This document shows, in pieces, positions 51,950-60,692 of a DNA stretch of 64,000 nucleotides (its first letter is position 1; the number at the start of each line of letters is the position of its first letter). Both the position numbers and the translations under genes were made by a program. The DNA is from Micromonospora violae. Lineage in GTDB: Bacteria > Actinomycetota > Actinomycetes > Mycobacteriales > Micromonosporaceae. Location of the stretch: the NCBI RefSeq assembly GCF_004217135.1, contig NZ_SHKK01000001.1, positions 3,100,001 through 3,164,000 on the forward strand, written 5' to 3'. Under the pieces are notes generated by a model. That model did not search any database and was not told the DNA's origin. It saw only the letters and a list, made by a program, of their open reading frames with translations.

Positions 51950-52714
51950 TCAGGCGGCGGTCAGGCCGCCGTCGATCGCGAGCGCGGCTCCGGTGACGAA
52001 CGGGGCTTCGTCGCTGAGGAGGAAGGCCGCGAACGCGGCGATCTCCTCGGGCCTTCCGATCCGGCCCACGGGGTGCATGGCACCAGCAGCTCGGAGGGCC
52101 TCTTCCGGGTTCGGGCCCATGTTGCCGCGCAGCAGAGGGGTGTCGACACCACCGGTGACGAGGGCGTTGATCCGCACACCCGTCGCGGCCACGTCGAGTG
52201 CCGCCGACCGGGTGAGCCCGACAACGCCGTGCTTGGCCGCACTGTAGGCGGCCATGCCCGCCATGCCGGTGACACCGGCGTTGGAGGCGTTGTTCACGAT
52301 CGAACCGCCGCCGGAGGCCTGCAGTGCGGGAATCTGGTGCTTCAGACCGTGGAAGACGCTGTTGAGGTTGAGTGCCAGTTCGGCACCCCAGGCGTCACCA
52401 TTGATTTCGGTTACTGGCCCGTACGCGGTGGCCGCGCCGACGTTGTTGAAGGCGCCGTCGAGCCGGCCGTAGTGGTCGACCGCCTGCTGGACCAGCCGCG
52501 CCATCTCGACCTCGACCGTCACGTCGGTCGGCACGAAGAGGGCGTCACGCCCGGCGGAACGCAGTTCGGCGGCGAACGCCTCGCCGGCGTCCTTGCTGCG
52601 GGCCGCCAGGACGACCTTCGCTCCCTCGGCGGCGACCCGCTGGGCGGTGGCCCTGCCCATGCCAGATGTGGCACCGGTGATCAGAATGACCTTGTCTGCG
52701 AATCGGGTGGACAC
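51950..52714 (-). CDS. Short-chain dehydrogenase/reductase
   Basis: A 254-residue classical SDR: ITGATSGMGRA cofactor motif, PTDVTVE, FNNVG, catalytic Ser in NNASNAG, Tyr-x3-Lys in YSAAKHG and a C-terminal GAALAIDGGLTA typical of glucose-1-dehydrogenase-like/3-oxoacyl reductase-like enzymes. Substrate unknown. GTG 52714 follows AAGGA. It is the last of four same-strand genes beginning with the TetR regulator at 55252, and 69 nt behind the medium-chain reductase gene. Confidence 0.92.
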   Translation of the reverse strand: MSTRFADKVILITGATSGMGRATAQRVAAEGAKVVLAARSKDAGEAFAAELRSAGRDALFVPTDVTVEVEMARLVQQAVDHYGRLDGAFNNVGAATAYGPVTEINGDAWGAELALNLNSVFHGLKHQIPALQASGGGSIVNNASNAGVTGMAGMAAYSAAKHGVVGLTRSAALDVAATGVRINALVTGGVDTPLLRGNMGPNPEEALRAAGAMHPVGRIGRPEEIAAFAAFLLSDEAPFVTGAALAIDGGLTAA

Positions 52715-52783
52715 AGTTGATCCTTGTTCCTTGTCAATGGAGTGTTTGAGTGGTTAGTTCAGGTCGGGTGGTCGGTGCGTGGT

Positions 52784-53767
52784 TCAGAAGGTGAGCACGA
52801 GTCGGCCGCGGACACCGCCGGCGGCGAATCGGCGGTGCGCGTCGGGTGCCTCGGCGGCGGTCAGGGTCTTCGCCACCCGCGGAATGAGGACACCCGCCTC
52901 GGCGAGCCGACGGATCTCGTCCAGCTTGTCCGTCCGGCCGGCGTAGTCGGGCACGAACGGCGTCAACACCCTGATGTCCCGGGTGCTCTCGGCCTGGTAG
53001 CCGCCGGGCTCGTCCGCATGGCGGATCCGGAGCAGGGTGCCACCGTCACGTACGACATCGAACAGCGCCGGTCCGAGCAGCGCCACATCGGCGACGGCGT
53101 CCACACCGTCCGGGAAGTGCGCCTGGATACCCTTGACGACCTCGGATCCCCTGGCCACCACGATGGCTGCACCGGACTCCCGGACCAGGGCCTCGTCGGC
53201 CGGGGCGGCGTCGGCGACCACGGTCAGCCCGGCGTTGCTGGCCATCTGGACCAGGTAGCTGCCGAGCGCCCCGGCGGCTCCGACCACGGCCAGGGTCGAC
53301 CCTGGCGCGAGCGCCAGTTGGTCGAGTGCGAGCAGTGCGGTGAGTCCGTTCATCGGCAGCGTCGCCGCCGCCTCATGACTGACGCCGGCGGGCGCGCGCA
53401 CGACCCAGCTAGCCGGACGCACCACGTACTCCACGTAACCGCCACCGCTGTTCTCCAGGGTGCCTTCGGGAGTCGGGGTCACCGGGAGGAGCATCGCCAT
53501 CACCTGGTCACCGACGGACAGATCGGTGACCGTACGCGGCCCGATCTCGTCGATGACGCCCGCGACGTCCATTCCGGGCACGTAGGGCCCTGGCACCCCG
53601 GCCAGGGCCGACGCGTGCACGCCCGAGCGCAGCAGGGTGTCGGACGGATTCACCGCCGCCGCGTGTACGCGTACCCGAACCTCGCCGGGGCCCGCATGCG
53701 GTTCCGGCAGCTCGATGACGCGCAGCACCTCCGGCCCGCCGAATTCATGTAGACCAACTGCTCGCAT
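52784..53767 (-). CDS. Zinc-independent medium-chain oxidoreductase (quinone reductase type)
   Basis: A 327-residue MDR-superfamily enzyme: N-terminal GroES-like barrel (VRVRVHAAAVNPSDTLLRSG), MDVAGVIDEIG, and the Rossmann motif LAVVGAAGALGSYLVQMA. The zinc-ligand Cys residues of alcohol dehydrogenases are absent, as in quinone oxidoreductases. It reduces a quinone or enone using NADPH; natural substrate unknown. ATG 53767 has AGAGGAAG upstream; GTG 53770 is in frame. It follows the DsbA-like gene by 22 nt and belongs to the TetR operon. Confidence 0.92.
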   Translation of the reverse strand: MRAVGLHEFGGPEVLRVIELPEPHAGPGEVRVRVHAAAVNPSDTLLRSGVHASALAGVPGPYVPGMDVAGVIDEIGPRTVTDLSVGDQVMAMLLPVTPTPEGTLENSGGGYVEYVVRPASWVVRAPAGVSHEAAATLPMNGLTALLALDQLALAPGSTLAVVGAAGALGSYLVQMASNAGLTVVADAAPADEALVRESGAAIVVARGSEVVKGIQAHFPDGVDAVADVALLGPALFDVVRDGGTLLRIRHADEPGGYQAESTRDIRVLTPFVPDYAGRTDKLDEIRRLAEAGVLIPRVAKTLTAAEAPDAHRRFAAGGVRGRLVLTF

Positions 53768-53789
53768 CACATCTTCCTCTCGTGGTTCA

Positions 53790-54527
53790 TCAGATAGCTG
53801 GTGTTCTGGTTCCGCCGGTGCTCCCCACGTTCGGCAGTTCGCACCCGCGCGCGTCGCACCCGGCTTCGTCGCCCGTACCGAGGACTGTCAGCTCCGGTTG
53901 GCGTTCAGCCCAGGCCCGCTTCAGGACCTCGGAGAAGGCCTCGACCGACTGGGCGCCGGAGACGCCGTACTTCCGGTCGATCACGAAGAACGGCACGCTG
54001 GTGATGCCCAGCTGCGCGGCCTCGTCCTCGTCCCTGCGCACCTCGTCGGCGTACGCCCGCCTGTCGGCTAGCACGGCGCGGATCTCGGCCTCGTCGAGTC
54101 CGGCGCGGATGGCGATCTCCACCTGGTGCTCGGAGTCGTAGATGCTCCGTTCCGCGGCGAAGTTGCCCTGATAGAACAGCGTCAGCAGCTCATCGTGCAG
54201 ACCCCGGGCCGCGGCCAGGTGCAGCAGCCGGTGCAGGTCGAAGGTGTTGCCGTGGTCCCGGAAGTCGACGAGGTAGTCGAGGCCTTCCTCCCTGGCGATG
54301 CCCGCGAGGTTCTCCTCTGCCGCCCGGGCCTCGGCCGGAGTCAAGCCGTACTTGTTCGCGTGTTCCGCGCCAGTCGTCGGGCCGGTCTGGGCAAGCTGGG
54401 GATCGAGTTCGAAGGAGCGGTGCGTCAGCTCGACGCGGTGCGGAAAGGCGGCAAGCGCCTGATCGAACCGGGCTTTGCCGATGTAGCACCATGGGCAGGA
54501 TAGGTCGGACCAGATTTCGACATGCAT
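53790..54527 (-). CDS. FrnE-like DsbA-family oxidoreductase
   Basis: A 245-residue DsbA-fold protein of the FrnE group with active-site CPWC in WSDLSCPWCYIGK, the inserted helical domain and the cis-Pro loop GITSVPFFVI. No signal peptide, so it acts in the cytoplasm, as FrnE proteins do, likely on thiols or as an isomerase in polyketide-type chemistry or oxidative stress. A short C-terminal extension (CDARGCELPNVG) adds two Cys. ATG 54527 follows GGAAGAAG. It lies between the TetR gene and the MDR gene. Confidence 0.93.
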   Translation of the reverse strand: MHVEIWSDLSCPWCYIGKARFDQALAAFPHRVELTHRSFELDPQLAQTGPTTGAEHANKYGLTPAEARAAEENLAGIAREEGLDYLVDFRDHGNTFDLHRLLHLAAARGLHDELLTLFYQGNFAAERSIYDSEHQVEIAIRAGLDEAEIRAVLADRRAYADEVRRDEDEAAQLGITSVPFFVIDRKYGVSGAQSVEAFSEVLKRAWAERQPELTVLGTGDEAGCDARGCELPNVGSTGGTRTPAI

Positions 54528-54598
54528 GATCTTCTTCCGTCCGGTGAGGGGCTTGTCTCGATTGGGAGGTTGCCGCTCCGGCTCCGAGGAGTGCGGAG

Positions 54599-55252
54599 CT
54601 ACCTCGTGGGCGACGTTTCCGATGATCCTGCTGGGCTGACCTGTGGCCCGGGCCCGTGAAGGGGTGTTCGCCCGGGTGCGCGCAGGCCGTCGAGCAGGAT
54701 GGTGACGACTCGACGCCATCCGTCGGGTCCCGCGTCGACACCGAGGCAGTGGTCGGTGTCCAGCGGTGCGCGTGAGCAGATCATGATGTCCTGCCAGGTC
54801 ACGTCGGCACGTAGCTCGCCGGCGGCGTGCGCCCGCTCGGTCAGACGGATGACGGCGTCCTGCAGTGCGGCGGTCCGCTGCGCCAGTTCGGGTGACGGCG
54901 GCCGTTCGCACGCTGCGGTGACCTCGGCCAGGCCGCGACTGTCCCGGTGTGCCCCCGCCAACTCCATGACGAACTCGGCCAGCCCGTTCCATGGGTCCGG
55001 GCGGTCGATGCAGATCTGTGCGGTCTCGCACAGCTCGTCATAGAGGCCGAGGACCACGGCGTCGAGCAGTGCTTCTTTGGTGCCGAAGCGGCGGTACAGT
55101 GTGCCCACTCCCAGGCCCGCGGCCGTGGCGATGTCTAGAGCCGACACGTCGAGTCCACGGGCGGCGATCGCCTCCCGTGTCGCGACGATCAGTTGGCGTC
55201 GGTTTCGGCGAGCGTCCGCCCGGACGTCAGACATGGGGCCGAGGCCAGACAT
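54599..55252 (-). CDS. TetR-family regulator
   Basis: A 217-residue regulator: helix-turn-helix (RGLDVSALDIATAAGLGVGT, LYRRFGTKEALL) and a SbtR-like C-terminal ligand domain. It heads a four-gene operon (TetR, DsbA-like, MDR, SDR). Two operator copies lie upstream of its start and two upstream of the divergent SnoaL-like gene, so it is very likely autoregulated and controls both units. ATG 55252 chosen; ATG 55234 is nearly as good. Ligand unknown; the redox enzymes suggest a quinone or electrophile (inference). Confidence 0.92.
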   Translation of the reverse strand: MSGLGPMSDVRADARRNRRQLIVATREAIAARGLDVSALDIATAAGLGVGTLYRRFGTKEALLDAVVLGLYDELCETAQICIDRPDPWNGLAEFVMELAGAHRDSRGLAEVTAACERPPSPELAQRTAALQDAVIRLTERAHAAGELRADVTWQDIMICSRAPLDTDHCLGVDAGPDGWRRVVTILLDGLRAPGRTPLHGPGPQVSPAGSSETSPTR

Positions 55253-55791
55253 GTGGAATCCGGCGCTCGTCACTGCTTCCGATCGCCTCCGACGCGTCCC
55301 GCAGACGGAGAGTTTCATTGAATTGACTCACAGAGCCTCCCTGCGCATCCATCACTCAAATCGAGCACCAGTAGGCGGACGAACATCGTCCGCATCTGAC
55401 TCTAACGCAACAGGACGGACGTCGTCCGCTTCTTAGGCCTGCGGCAACGTGACCCTGGCCACCCTCTCGCCAAGAGCGGCGCTTCGGCTGCGGCGGCCCG
55501 ACCTCGCCCCCCACTGCCTGCTGCCCCTCGGCCGAAGGTCGCCGCATCAACGACCGGCGACCCGCTCCGGTGCCTCAACCAGGGGTGGCCAGGGTCACCT
55601 GGTCGACCGCCAGCAGAAGCGGACGACCGTCGTCCCGTTGAGCTAGGCTCACTGTCAGGCAGAAGCGGACGCATCTCGTCCGTATACAGGTTGTGGCGCA
55701 ACGCGCGGACTGTCCGGTCTTGGGCCTTCGCCTTACGGAGCACAAGATCCGAGCCGTCCGAGACCGTCACCGAGACGAAAGGAACCACGTC
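55253..55791. promoter_or_regulatory. Divergent regulatory region with four TetR-type operators
   Basis: Four copies of an inverted repeat with consensus GCGGACGA-N3-TCGTCCGC: 55375-55393 (perfect), 55411-55429 (right half perfect, left half degenerate), 55619-55637 (one mismatch), 55665-55683 (two mismatches). The first pair lies toward the TetR operon, the second pair toward the SnoaL-like gene. Three copies are flanked by AGAAGCGGACG. Between them, 55430-55618, nothing else is recognised. AAAGGA at 55778-55783 is the ribosome-binding site of the rightward gene. Confidence 0.8.
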
Positions 55792-56448
55792 ATGAGCAAG
55801 CAAGAAGCCCGTCGGGAAGCGACGCTGCTTTTGCGGGTCAGCGCGGCGGCCGCGGCGGCTGCGTTGCTGGTCGGCGGTGGGGTGGGCGCAGCAGCCCTCA
55901 CCTCCCAGGCGGCGAGCGCGCACGACCACTCGACGAGTGCCTCCTCCACGTCACTGGCTGATCGGGTGCAGCGCTTGGAGGACATCGAGGAAATCCACCA
56001 GCTCAAGGCCCGCTACTTCCGCTTTGTGGACGAGAAGAAGCACGATGACCTGGCCGCGCTGTTCACGCCCGATGCCAAGCTCGTGACCGACGGGATCACC
56101 TGGAAATCACCGAAGGAGTTCGCCACCACGATCCGCGACCTCACCGGCGCAGCCCCGTCAGCTCACTCGGGAGCTATGCCAGAGATCACGATCACGGGAC
56201 CGGACACGGCGTCCGGAATCTGGTCGATGGAAGACATCCTTACCTTCCCGGCCGGCCCAAACGCTCCCGAGGGGCACAACGGCTACGGGCAGTACCGCGA
56301 GACCTACAAGAAGGTCAACGGTAAGTGGCTTATCGACTCGGTACTGCTGACCCGCTTCTGGATGGATCCGCTGCCCGCCTGGACTCCTCCGGCGACCACG
56401 ACCCCTTCGGGCCCCAGCACCCAGCCAGCAAACACGAACGGCAGGTGA
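55792..56448 (+). CDS. Exported SnoaL-like (NTF2-fold) protein
   Basis: A 218-residue protein with a basic start, a hydrophobic segment (VSAAAAAAALLVGGGVGAAA) and cleavage-like AASA, so secreted or membrane-anchored. Residues about 58-185 form an NTF2-like SnoaL_4 domain (RLEDIEEIHQLKARYFRFVD; DLAALFTPDAKLVTDGITWK; GYGQYRETYKKVNGKWLIDS), the fold of small dehydratases, cyclases and isomerases; a Thr/Pro-rich tail follows. Substrate unknown. Its promoter carries two TetR-type operators, so it is co-regulated with the divergent redox operon. Confidence 0.88.
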   Translation: MSKQEARREATLLLRVSAAAAAAALLVGGGVGAAALTSQAASAHDHSTSASSTSLADRVQRLEDIEEIHQLKARYFRFVDEKKHDDLAALFTPDAKLVTDGITWKSPKEFATTIRDLTGAAPSAHSGAMPEITITGPDTASGIWSMEDILTFPAGPNAPEGHNGYGQYRETYKKVNGKWLIDSVLLTRFWMDPLPAWTPPATTTPSGPSTQPANTNGR

Positions 56449-56551
56449 GACACGTGGCCGTGTCGGGTTGCGTGAGGCGACACGACCCTTCGCCCCGCCG
56501 CCGTTGACGCTCGGCGCAACTCTGAAGCTCACGCAAACCTAGCTGCGGTGG

Positions 56552-56580
56552 TGACCTCTTCGGATCTGCCAAAGAGGTCA
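56552..56580. terminator. Hairpin after the SnoaL-like gene
   Basis: TGACCTCTT at 56552-56560 pairs with AAGAGGTCA at 56572-56580; with the inner GG/CC the stem reaches 11 pairs around one mismatch. About 104 nt past the stop. The arms match those of the hairpin at 63404-63446 (GACCTCTTCGG), so this may be a dispersed repeat as well as a terminator. Confidence 0.6.
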
Positions 56581-56636
56581 TCGCAGAGGATCAAGCGGGC
56601 GGGACCGCTCGTCGCCTCCGAAGCACTGAGCGCGGC

Positions 56637-56667
56637 TTGCTTTCAAGCGCGCTCGAAGCTCTAGCGT
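56637..56667 (+). promoter_or_regulatory. MerR-type 19-bp-spacer promoter, leaderless
   Basis: TTGCTT (56637-56642), a 19-bp spacer with the imperfect inverted repeat TTCAAGCGCGCTCGAA, and TAGCGT (56662-56667). The ATG follows 7 nt after the -10, and no Shine-Dalgarno exists, so the transcript should begin at or next to the start codon. The MerR-family gene downstream of the SDR gene is the expected activator. Confidence 0.7.
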
Positions 56668-56674
56668 CGGCGCC

Positions 56675-57547
56675 ATGACTGCGGCGAACAAGACGAAGAC
56701 ATGGATTATCACGGGTGCGAGTTCAGGCCTCGGTCTGGGGCTCGCCGAGGCGGCACTCGAGGCTGGCGAGCAGGTGATCGGGACCGCGCGGCGGGCCGAC
56801 CGCTTCGACGGGCTCAAGGCGCGGTACGGGGATGGGCTCCTCGCCATCGAGCACGATGTGCGCGACACGGCCGGAGCGGCCGGGGTCGTGCAGCGGGCGC
56901 TGGAGGTGTTCGGGCGCGTCGACGTGCTCGTCAACAATGCCGGCGCCGGACAGGTCGGCGCCGCCGAAGAGATCACGGACGCTGCTCTACGGGCCATGCT
57001 CGAGCAGCATCTGCTCGGCCCGGCCGCCTATGTGCGTGCCGTGCTGCCCCACCTGCGGGAGCGTCGCTCTGGTGCGATCGTGCAGATGAGCAGCCAAGGC
57101 GGGCGGATGTCGTTTCCCGCCGTCGGTAGCTACTCAGCCGGCAAGTTCGCGCTCGAGGGCTGGTCGGAGGCGCTGGCGGGCGAGGTCGCACCGTTCGGCA
57201 TCCGCGTCCTCATCGTCGAACCCAGTCGCTTCCGCACCGCGTTCAACGCCGCCGACGTGCTCAACACAGCGCGGCAGAGCTCGATCTACGACGAGGTCAC
57301 CGGTGCCGTGCGCGCGAACATGGTCGAGGCAGACGGCATCCAGGAGGGCGACCCGGCACGCGCCGCCCGGGTGATCCGCGACATGCTCGACACACCCGAC
57401 GCGCCGCTCCGGCTCCCGCTCGGTGCCGAGGCGGTAGGCAACCTCACCCGCGTCTACCGTGGGGCGCTCGACGACGTCGAGAAGTGGGCGTCGGTGAGCG
57501 AGTCGGCGGACTTCCCAGGCATGCCACCCGCGGTTCGCGCGTTCTGA
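56675..57547 (+). CDS. Short-chain dehydrogenase/reductase
   Basis: A 290-residue SDR: ITGASSGLGLG motif, EHDVRD, NNAGAG, catalytic Ser in QMSSQGG and Tyr-x3-Lys in YSAGKFA. The C-terminal extension (VYRGALDDVEKWASVSESAD) is typical of the longer SDRs next to regulators in actinomycetes. Substrate unknown. Promoter with 19-bp spacing and leaderless start points to control by the MerR protein encoded 13 nt downstream, so regulator and target share an operon. Confidence 0.92.
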   Translation: MTAANKTKTWIITGASSGLGLGLAEAALEAGEQVIGTARRADRFDGLKARYGDGLLAIEHDVRDTAGAAGVVQRALEVFGRVDVLVNNAGAGQVGAAEEITDAALRAMLEQHLLGPAAYVRAVLPHLRERRSGAIVQMSSQGGRMSFPAVGSYSAGKFALEGWSEALAGEVAPFGIRVLIVEPSRFRTAFNAADVLNTARQSSIYDEVTGAVRANMVEADGIQEGDPARAARVIRDMLDTPDAPLRLPLGAEAVGNLTRVYRGALDDVEKWASVSESADFPGMPPAVRAF

Positions 57548-57560
57548 TCGCCGTACGCTG

Positions 57561-58040
57561 ATGGCCATGGCCACCGAAGCGCTGATCGAACGCATCCTCG
57601 CTGCCAGCGACGGGTCGTCCTCGTCGACGATCGACGCGCTGCACGAGCTGCTCGACGACGCCGCCATCGAGGCCTCGACGGTGCCCAGGGGTGTCGCCGA
57701 GGCGGCCCGGCTCGTCGGCCTGTCGACGCACACCCTCCGGTACTACGAGCAGGAGGGACTCGTGCGGCCCGCCCGCAACGCCTCCGGTTACCGCGAGTAC
57801 TCCGCATCCGACCTGCGCCGCCTCGTCTTCCTCACCCGGATGCGCCTGTCCGGCATGACCATGACCGACCTCAAGCGCTACATCTCGCTTGTCGAGCAGG
57901 GCCCGAGCACCGTCACGGAACGCCGACGCATCATGCGCGACCAGCACGACCGGATCACGCGGCAGATCCGTGAGCTCAGCCTGGCGCTGGAGACCACCGA
58001 GTACAAGATCCGCGTCTACAACGGGCACCCGGAAGGCTGA
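57561..58040 (+). CDS. MerR-family regulator with N-terminal extension
   Basis: A 159-residue regulator. About 45 residues (EALIERILAASDGSSSSTID, ALHELLDDAA) precede the winged helix (GVAEAARLVGLSTHTLRYYE, SGYREYSASDLRRLVFLTRM). A dimerisation helix follows (RRRIMRDQHDRITRQIRELS). No Cys for metal sensing. It likely activates the SDR gene before it through the 19-bp-spacer promoter at 56637. ATG 57561 or 57567 could start it. Confidence 0.88.
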   Translation: MAMATEALIERILAASDGSSSSTIDALHELLDDAAIEASTVPRGVAEAARLVGLSTHTLRYYEQEGLVRPARNASGYREYSASDLRRLVFLTRMRLSGMTMTDLKRYISLVEQGPSTVTERRRIMRDQHDRITRQIRELSLALETTEYKIRVYNGHPEG

Positions 58041-58051
58041 CGCACCCATGA

Positions 58052-58303
58052 TCAGAGTGGCGGTTGATCTGCGGTCGGGCTGACCTGGTCCGGTAGTTCC
58101 GGGCCGGACGCCCGGTCGTCGCCGTCTCGCAGCCGGATGGAATGCCATGCCGCGCGTACGTGGCTGCGCATGACCGACTCCGCCCAGTCGGGGTCGGGCG
58201 CGGCCAGGGCCGCCACCAGTTCGTGATGGTGAGCCAGGCTACGGCGCAGCGCGGCCGGGCTGTAGCGGGAGAAGGTACGCCAGACGAGCGGCAGCTGGAT
58301 CAC
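58052..58303 (-). pseudogene. FCD-domain (GntR/FadR-type) regulator, C-terminal remnant
   Basis: An 83-residue frame containing SPAALRRSLAHHHELVAALA, PDPDWAESVMRSHVRAAWHS, the end of an FCD ligand-binding domain. The winged-helix part and most of the FCD domain are missing; the frame begins abruptly near 58303 at a GTG without a ribosome-binding site. A truncated gene left by rearrangement. Confidence 0.65.
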
Positions 58304-58535
58304 GGTGGTTTCCCCGCCTGATCCTGGCCCGAACGGTGAAGTCTGGCACCCGCCCCGTCGGGGGAGTCATCCGACATGTCGGTCTGATGGCTGCTTCGGA
58401 CGCCGCGTGCCCCGGTGGTGGTGATCCCGGTCACCTCCGCCATCAGGCCATTGGCGGTGGCCGAGGTCGGGCGGCAGGGTCGGGGGTCGGCGTCATCTCG
58501 CCGACCTCGTCGTTCGAGCAGGTCAGGAGCGTTCG

Positions 58536-59153
58536 TTGCCCGCCCACCGGCGTCCCCGCCAACCCCGTTCGGCCGCGCTGCCCGTCGCGACCGGAGCCCT
58601 CGCCGCCCTGCTGCTCGGTGCGGCGGGCGTCGGTTTCGCGGTGCTCGGCGACGCCGGGACCGATTCCGGCGGGGCGCTGCCGGCGCGGGCCGCCGACAGG
58701 CAGGAACGGTGGTCGGCACCGACCACGTCCACGCCGGGGCTTCCGGCGACATCCAGCGCGGACGTCGTCTCCGGCCGGTCTCCCGTCGACATCGCCCCAC
58801 CGGCCGTTCCGGTGGCCCAGACCGAGTCGCTGCCCCGGTCGAGCACCGACCCTACGACCGCCCACCCCGCGACCGGCGCACCGAAGCCGACAGCCACCCG
58901 CCCGACCACCAGGCCACCGACCGCGACACCGACGGTGCGCCCGACGCCCGGAGCCACCGGCACCCCCTCGCCGCCGCCGACCACCACTCCCAGCCCGTCC
59001 GGCAGCCCCACCACACCCCCGTCCACACCTGATCCGACCCCGTCGGGCGGCACGCCGGAGCCGAGCAGTCCGACGCCCAGCGGCTCCCCCTCGACCAGGC
59101 CGGCGTCGCCACCGGCAAGCCCCACGGACACGCCGACGCCGGACGCCTCCTGA
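58536..59153 (+). CDS. Thr/Pro-rich exported protein
   Basis: A 205-residue protein: basic N-terminus, one hydrophobic helix (LPVATGALAALLLGAAGVGF), then about 150 residues of Thr/Pro/Ser repeats with no folded domain (for example PTATRPTTRPPTATPTVRPT). Such sequences are wall-spanning stems or glycosylated surface proteins; no sorting motif ends it. The TTG at 58536 follows AGGAG at 7 nt. Some risk that this is a biased non-coding frame, but the signal-anchor and ribosome-binding site support it. Confidence 0.6.
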   Translation: MPAHRRPRQPRSAALPVATGALAALLLGAAGVGFAVLGDAGTDSGGALPARAADRQERWSAPTTSTPGLPATSSADVVSGRSPVDIAPPAVPVAQTESLPRSSTDPTTAHPATGAPKPTATRPTTRPPTATPTVRPTPGATGTPSPPPTTTPSPSGSPTTPPSTPDPTPSGGTPEPSSPTPSGSPSTRPASPPASPTDTPTPDAS

Positions 59154-59465
59154 CGGTCAGCGCTGGCGGAGCGGGGCCTTCCGTTCGGTGTGGTGGCGCA
59201 GCGCGGGAGGTCGCCGGGGAGACAGGCTTCGAGATCGGCCCCGGCCGACGAAAAATTGTGCGGCGAAAATGGTAATCCGATCGCGGAGAAAACGTCGCGG
59301 AGATGGCGCAGCGGGGTTTCGGCGACATTCAGCCGACCCGTTCGGCGCGCTCTCTTAAAGAACGATTAAAGGCCTGTCAGGCGCGAGGAAAAAGCACCTA
59401 ACATACCTGGGCCGTTGCCGTCCGGCCGGCTTTGTCGTGCCTTGCGCTTCCCCTGGGAGAGTTCC
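59154..59465 (+). promoter_or_regulatory. Upstream region of the DUF1996 gene
   Basis: 312 bp, unusually A-rich at 59250-59405 (AAAAATTG, GGAGAAAACG, TCTTAAAGAACGATTAAAGG, GGAAAAAGC). TAACAT at 59399-59404 is a fair -10, with the ribosome-binding site GGGAGAG before the GTG at 59466. No clear operator palindrome or gene. Confidence 0.45.
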
Positions 59466-60689
59466 GTGTCGTACCCCTCGTCGGGTCAACCCGCCGCGAG
59501 CCCGCCGCCGTCACGCCCGGGTCTTCTGGCACGGGCCGTCCGAAGCTGGTGGGGCGTGGCCGCCGGCGCGGCGCTCGCCGTGACGGTCGTCGCGGGCACG
59601 GCCGTGTACCTGGCCGACGCTCCCACCGGGCAGCAGGCGACGAACGCCGTGGGCGCGCTCGCCGACGGCGCGCCGCCGACGGCACTGACGGGGCCGGTCG
59701 GCTCGCCGGCGGCCACGTCCGCGACGCCGTCACCCGCCGCTTCCCCGTCCGGGAAGCCGTCGACCTCGGCGGGCCCGACCGGTGCCGCGAAGCCGATCGC
59801 CAAGGGCGGCTGGATTCCGGTCGACCCGGCGGCCTGGAAGGCGCAGGCCGCCGCGTACAAGGCCATGAAGACCGACCCCGTTCCGGCCGGCGTGGGCAAT
59901 CTTCCGGAGTTCCGGGCGGACTGCCAGTACAGTCACCGACGGCCGGACGACCCGATCGTCGCCCCCGGCCTGCCGGGGGCATCGCACATGCACTCCTTCG
60001 TCGGCAACAAGGGTGTGGACGCGGACACCGTGGCCGAGGATCTGATGATGTTCACGGCCAGCACCTGCAAGCCAGCGCAGGACCACTCCGCCTACTGGGT
60101 GCCGACGCTCTACGACAACGCCACCGGCAAGCCGGTGGAGACCACCGGATTCCGGGTCTACTACCGCTCCCTGCGGAACAACTCGAGCGGCCAGATGCCG
60201 ATGCCCAACGGCATGCGGATGATCAGTGGTGACGCCAAGAAGAAGGCGCCGACGCCGCGGGGCGCGAGCGGCCAGTTCTACTGCGCCCACTACGGGCCCG
60301 GTGACCTCGACGGCATCGCCCGCAGCACCAACGGCAACTGGCCGATCTGCGGTGGAAACGCCACGCTGCACTTCATGATGCAGTTTCCGGACTGCTGGGA
60401 CGGCAAGCACCTGGACAGCCCCAATCACAAAACCCACGTGGCGTACGGCAGCAACGAGGGCTGCCCGTCCAGCCACCCGGTGCGGATCCCGGCGATCACC
60501 TTCGACATCCAGTACGGGGTGAAGGGCACCCCGGCGGGCTATTACCTCTCCTCGGACAAGCAGGGGAAGAGCGCGTCGTCGATGCACGGTGACGCCTTCG
60601 TGATGTGGGACGTCCGCACGATGAACAAGCAGACCAAGAACTGCATTCTGCAGCGCAAGACCTGCGACAACGACGGCTACGACGGGTAG
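59466..60689 (+). CDS. DUF1996 exported protein
   Basis: A 407-residue protein: N-terminal membrane anchor (WWGVAAGAALAVTVVAGTAV), a Ser/Thr/Pro linker to about residue 120, then the DUF1996 domain with its conserved features: FRADCQYSHRRPDDPIV, HMHSFVGNKG, SAYWVPTLYD, a Cys-containing FPDCWDGKHLDSPNH, HVAYGSNEGCPSSHPVRIP and SSMHGDAFVMWD. Family members in fungi and actinomycetes are secreted and of unestablished function, often suspected to act on polysaccharides. The GTG 59466 follows GGGAGAG. Paired with the Thr/Pro-rich gene upstream only by proximity. Confidence 0.9.
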   Translation: MSYPSSGQPAASPPPSRPGLLARAVRSWWGVAAGAALAVTVVAGTAVYLADAPTGQQATNAVGALADGAPPTALTGPVGSPAATSATPSPAASPSGKPSTSAGPTGAAKPIAKGGWIPVDPAAWKAQAAAYKAMKTDPVPAGVGNLPEFRADCQYSHRRPDDPIVAPGLPGASHMHSFVGNKGVDADTVAEDLMMFTASTCKPAQDHSAYWVPTLYDNATGKPVETTGFRVYYRSLRNNSSGQMPMPNGMRMISGDAKKKAPTPRGASGQFYCAHYGPGDLDGIARSTNGNWPICGGNATLHFMMQFPDCWDGKHLDSPNHKTHVAYGSNEGCPSSHPVRIPAITFDIQYGVKGTPAGYYLSSDKQGKSASSMHGDAFVMWDVRTMNKQTKNCILQRKTCDNDGYDG

Positions 60690-60692
60690 CCG

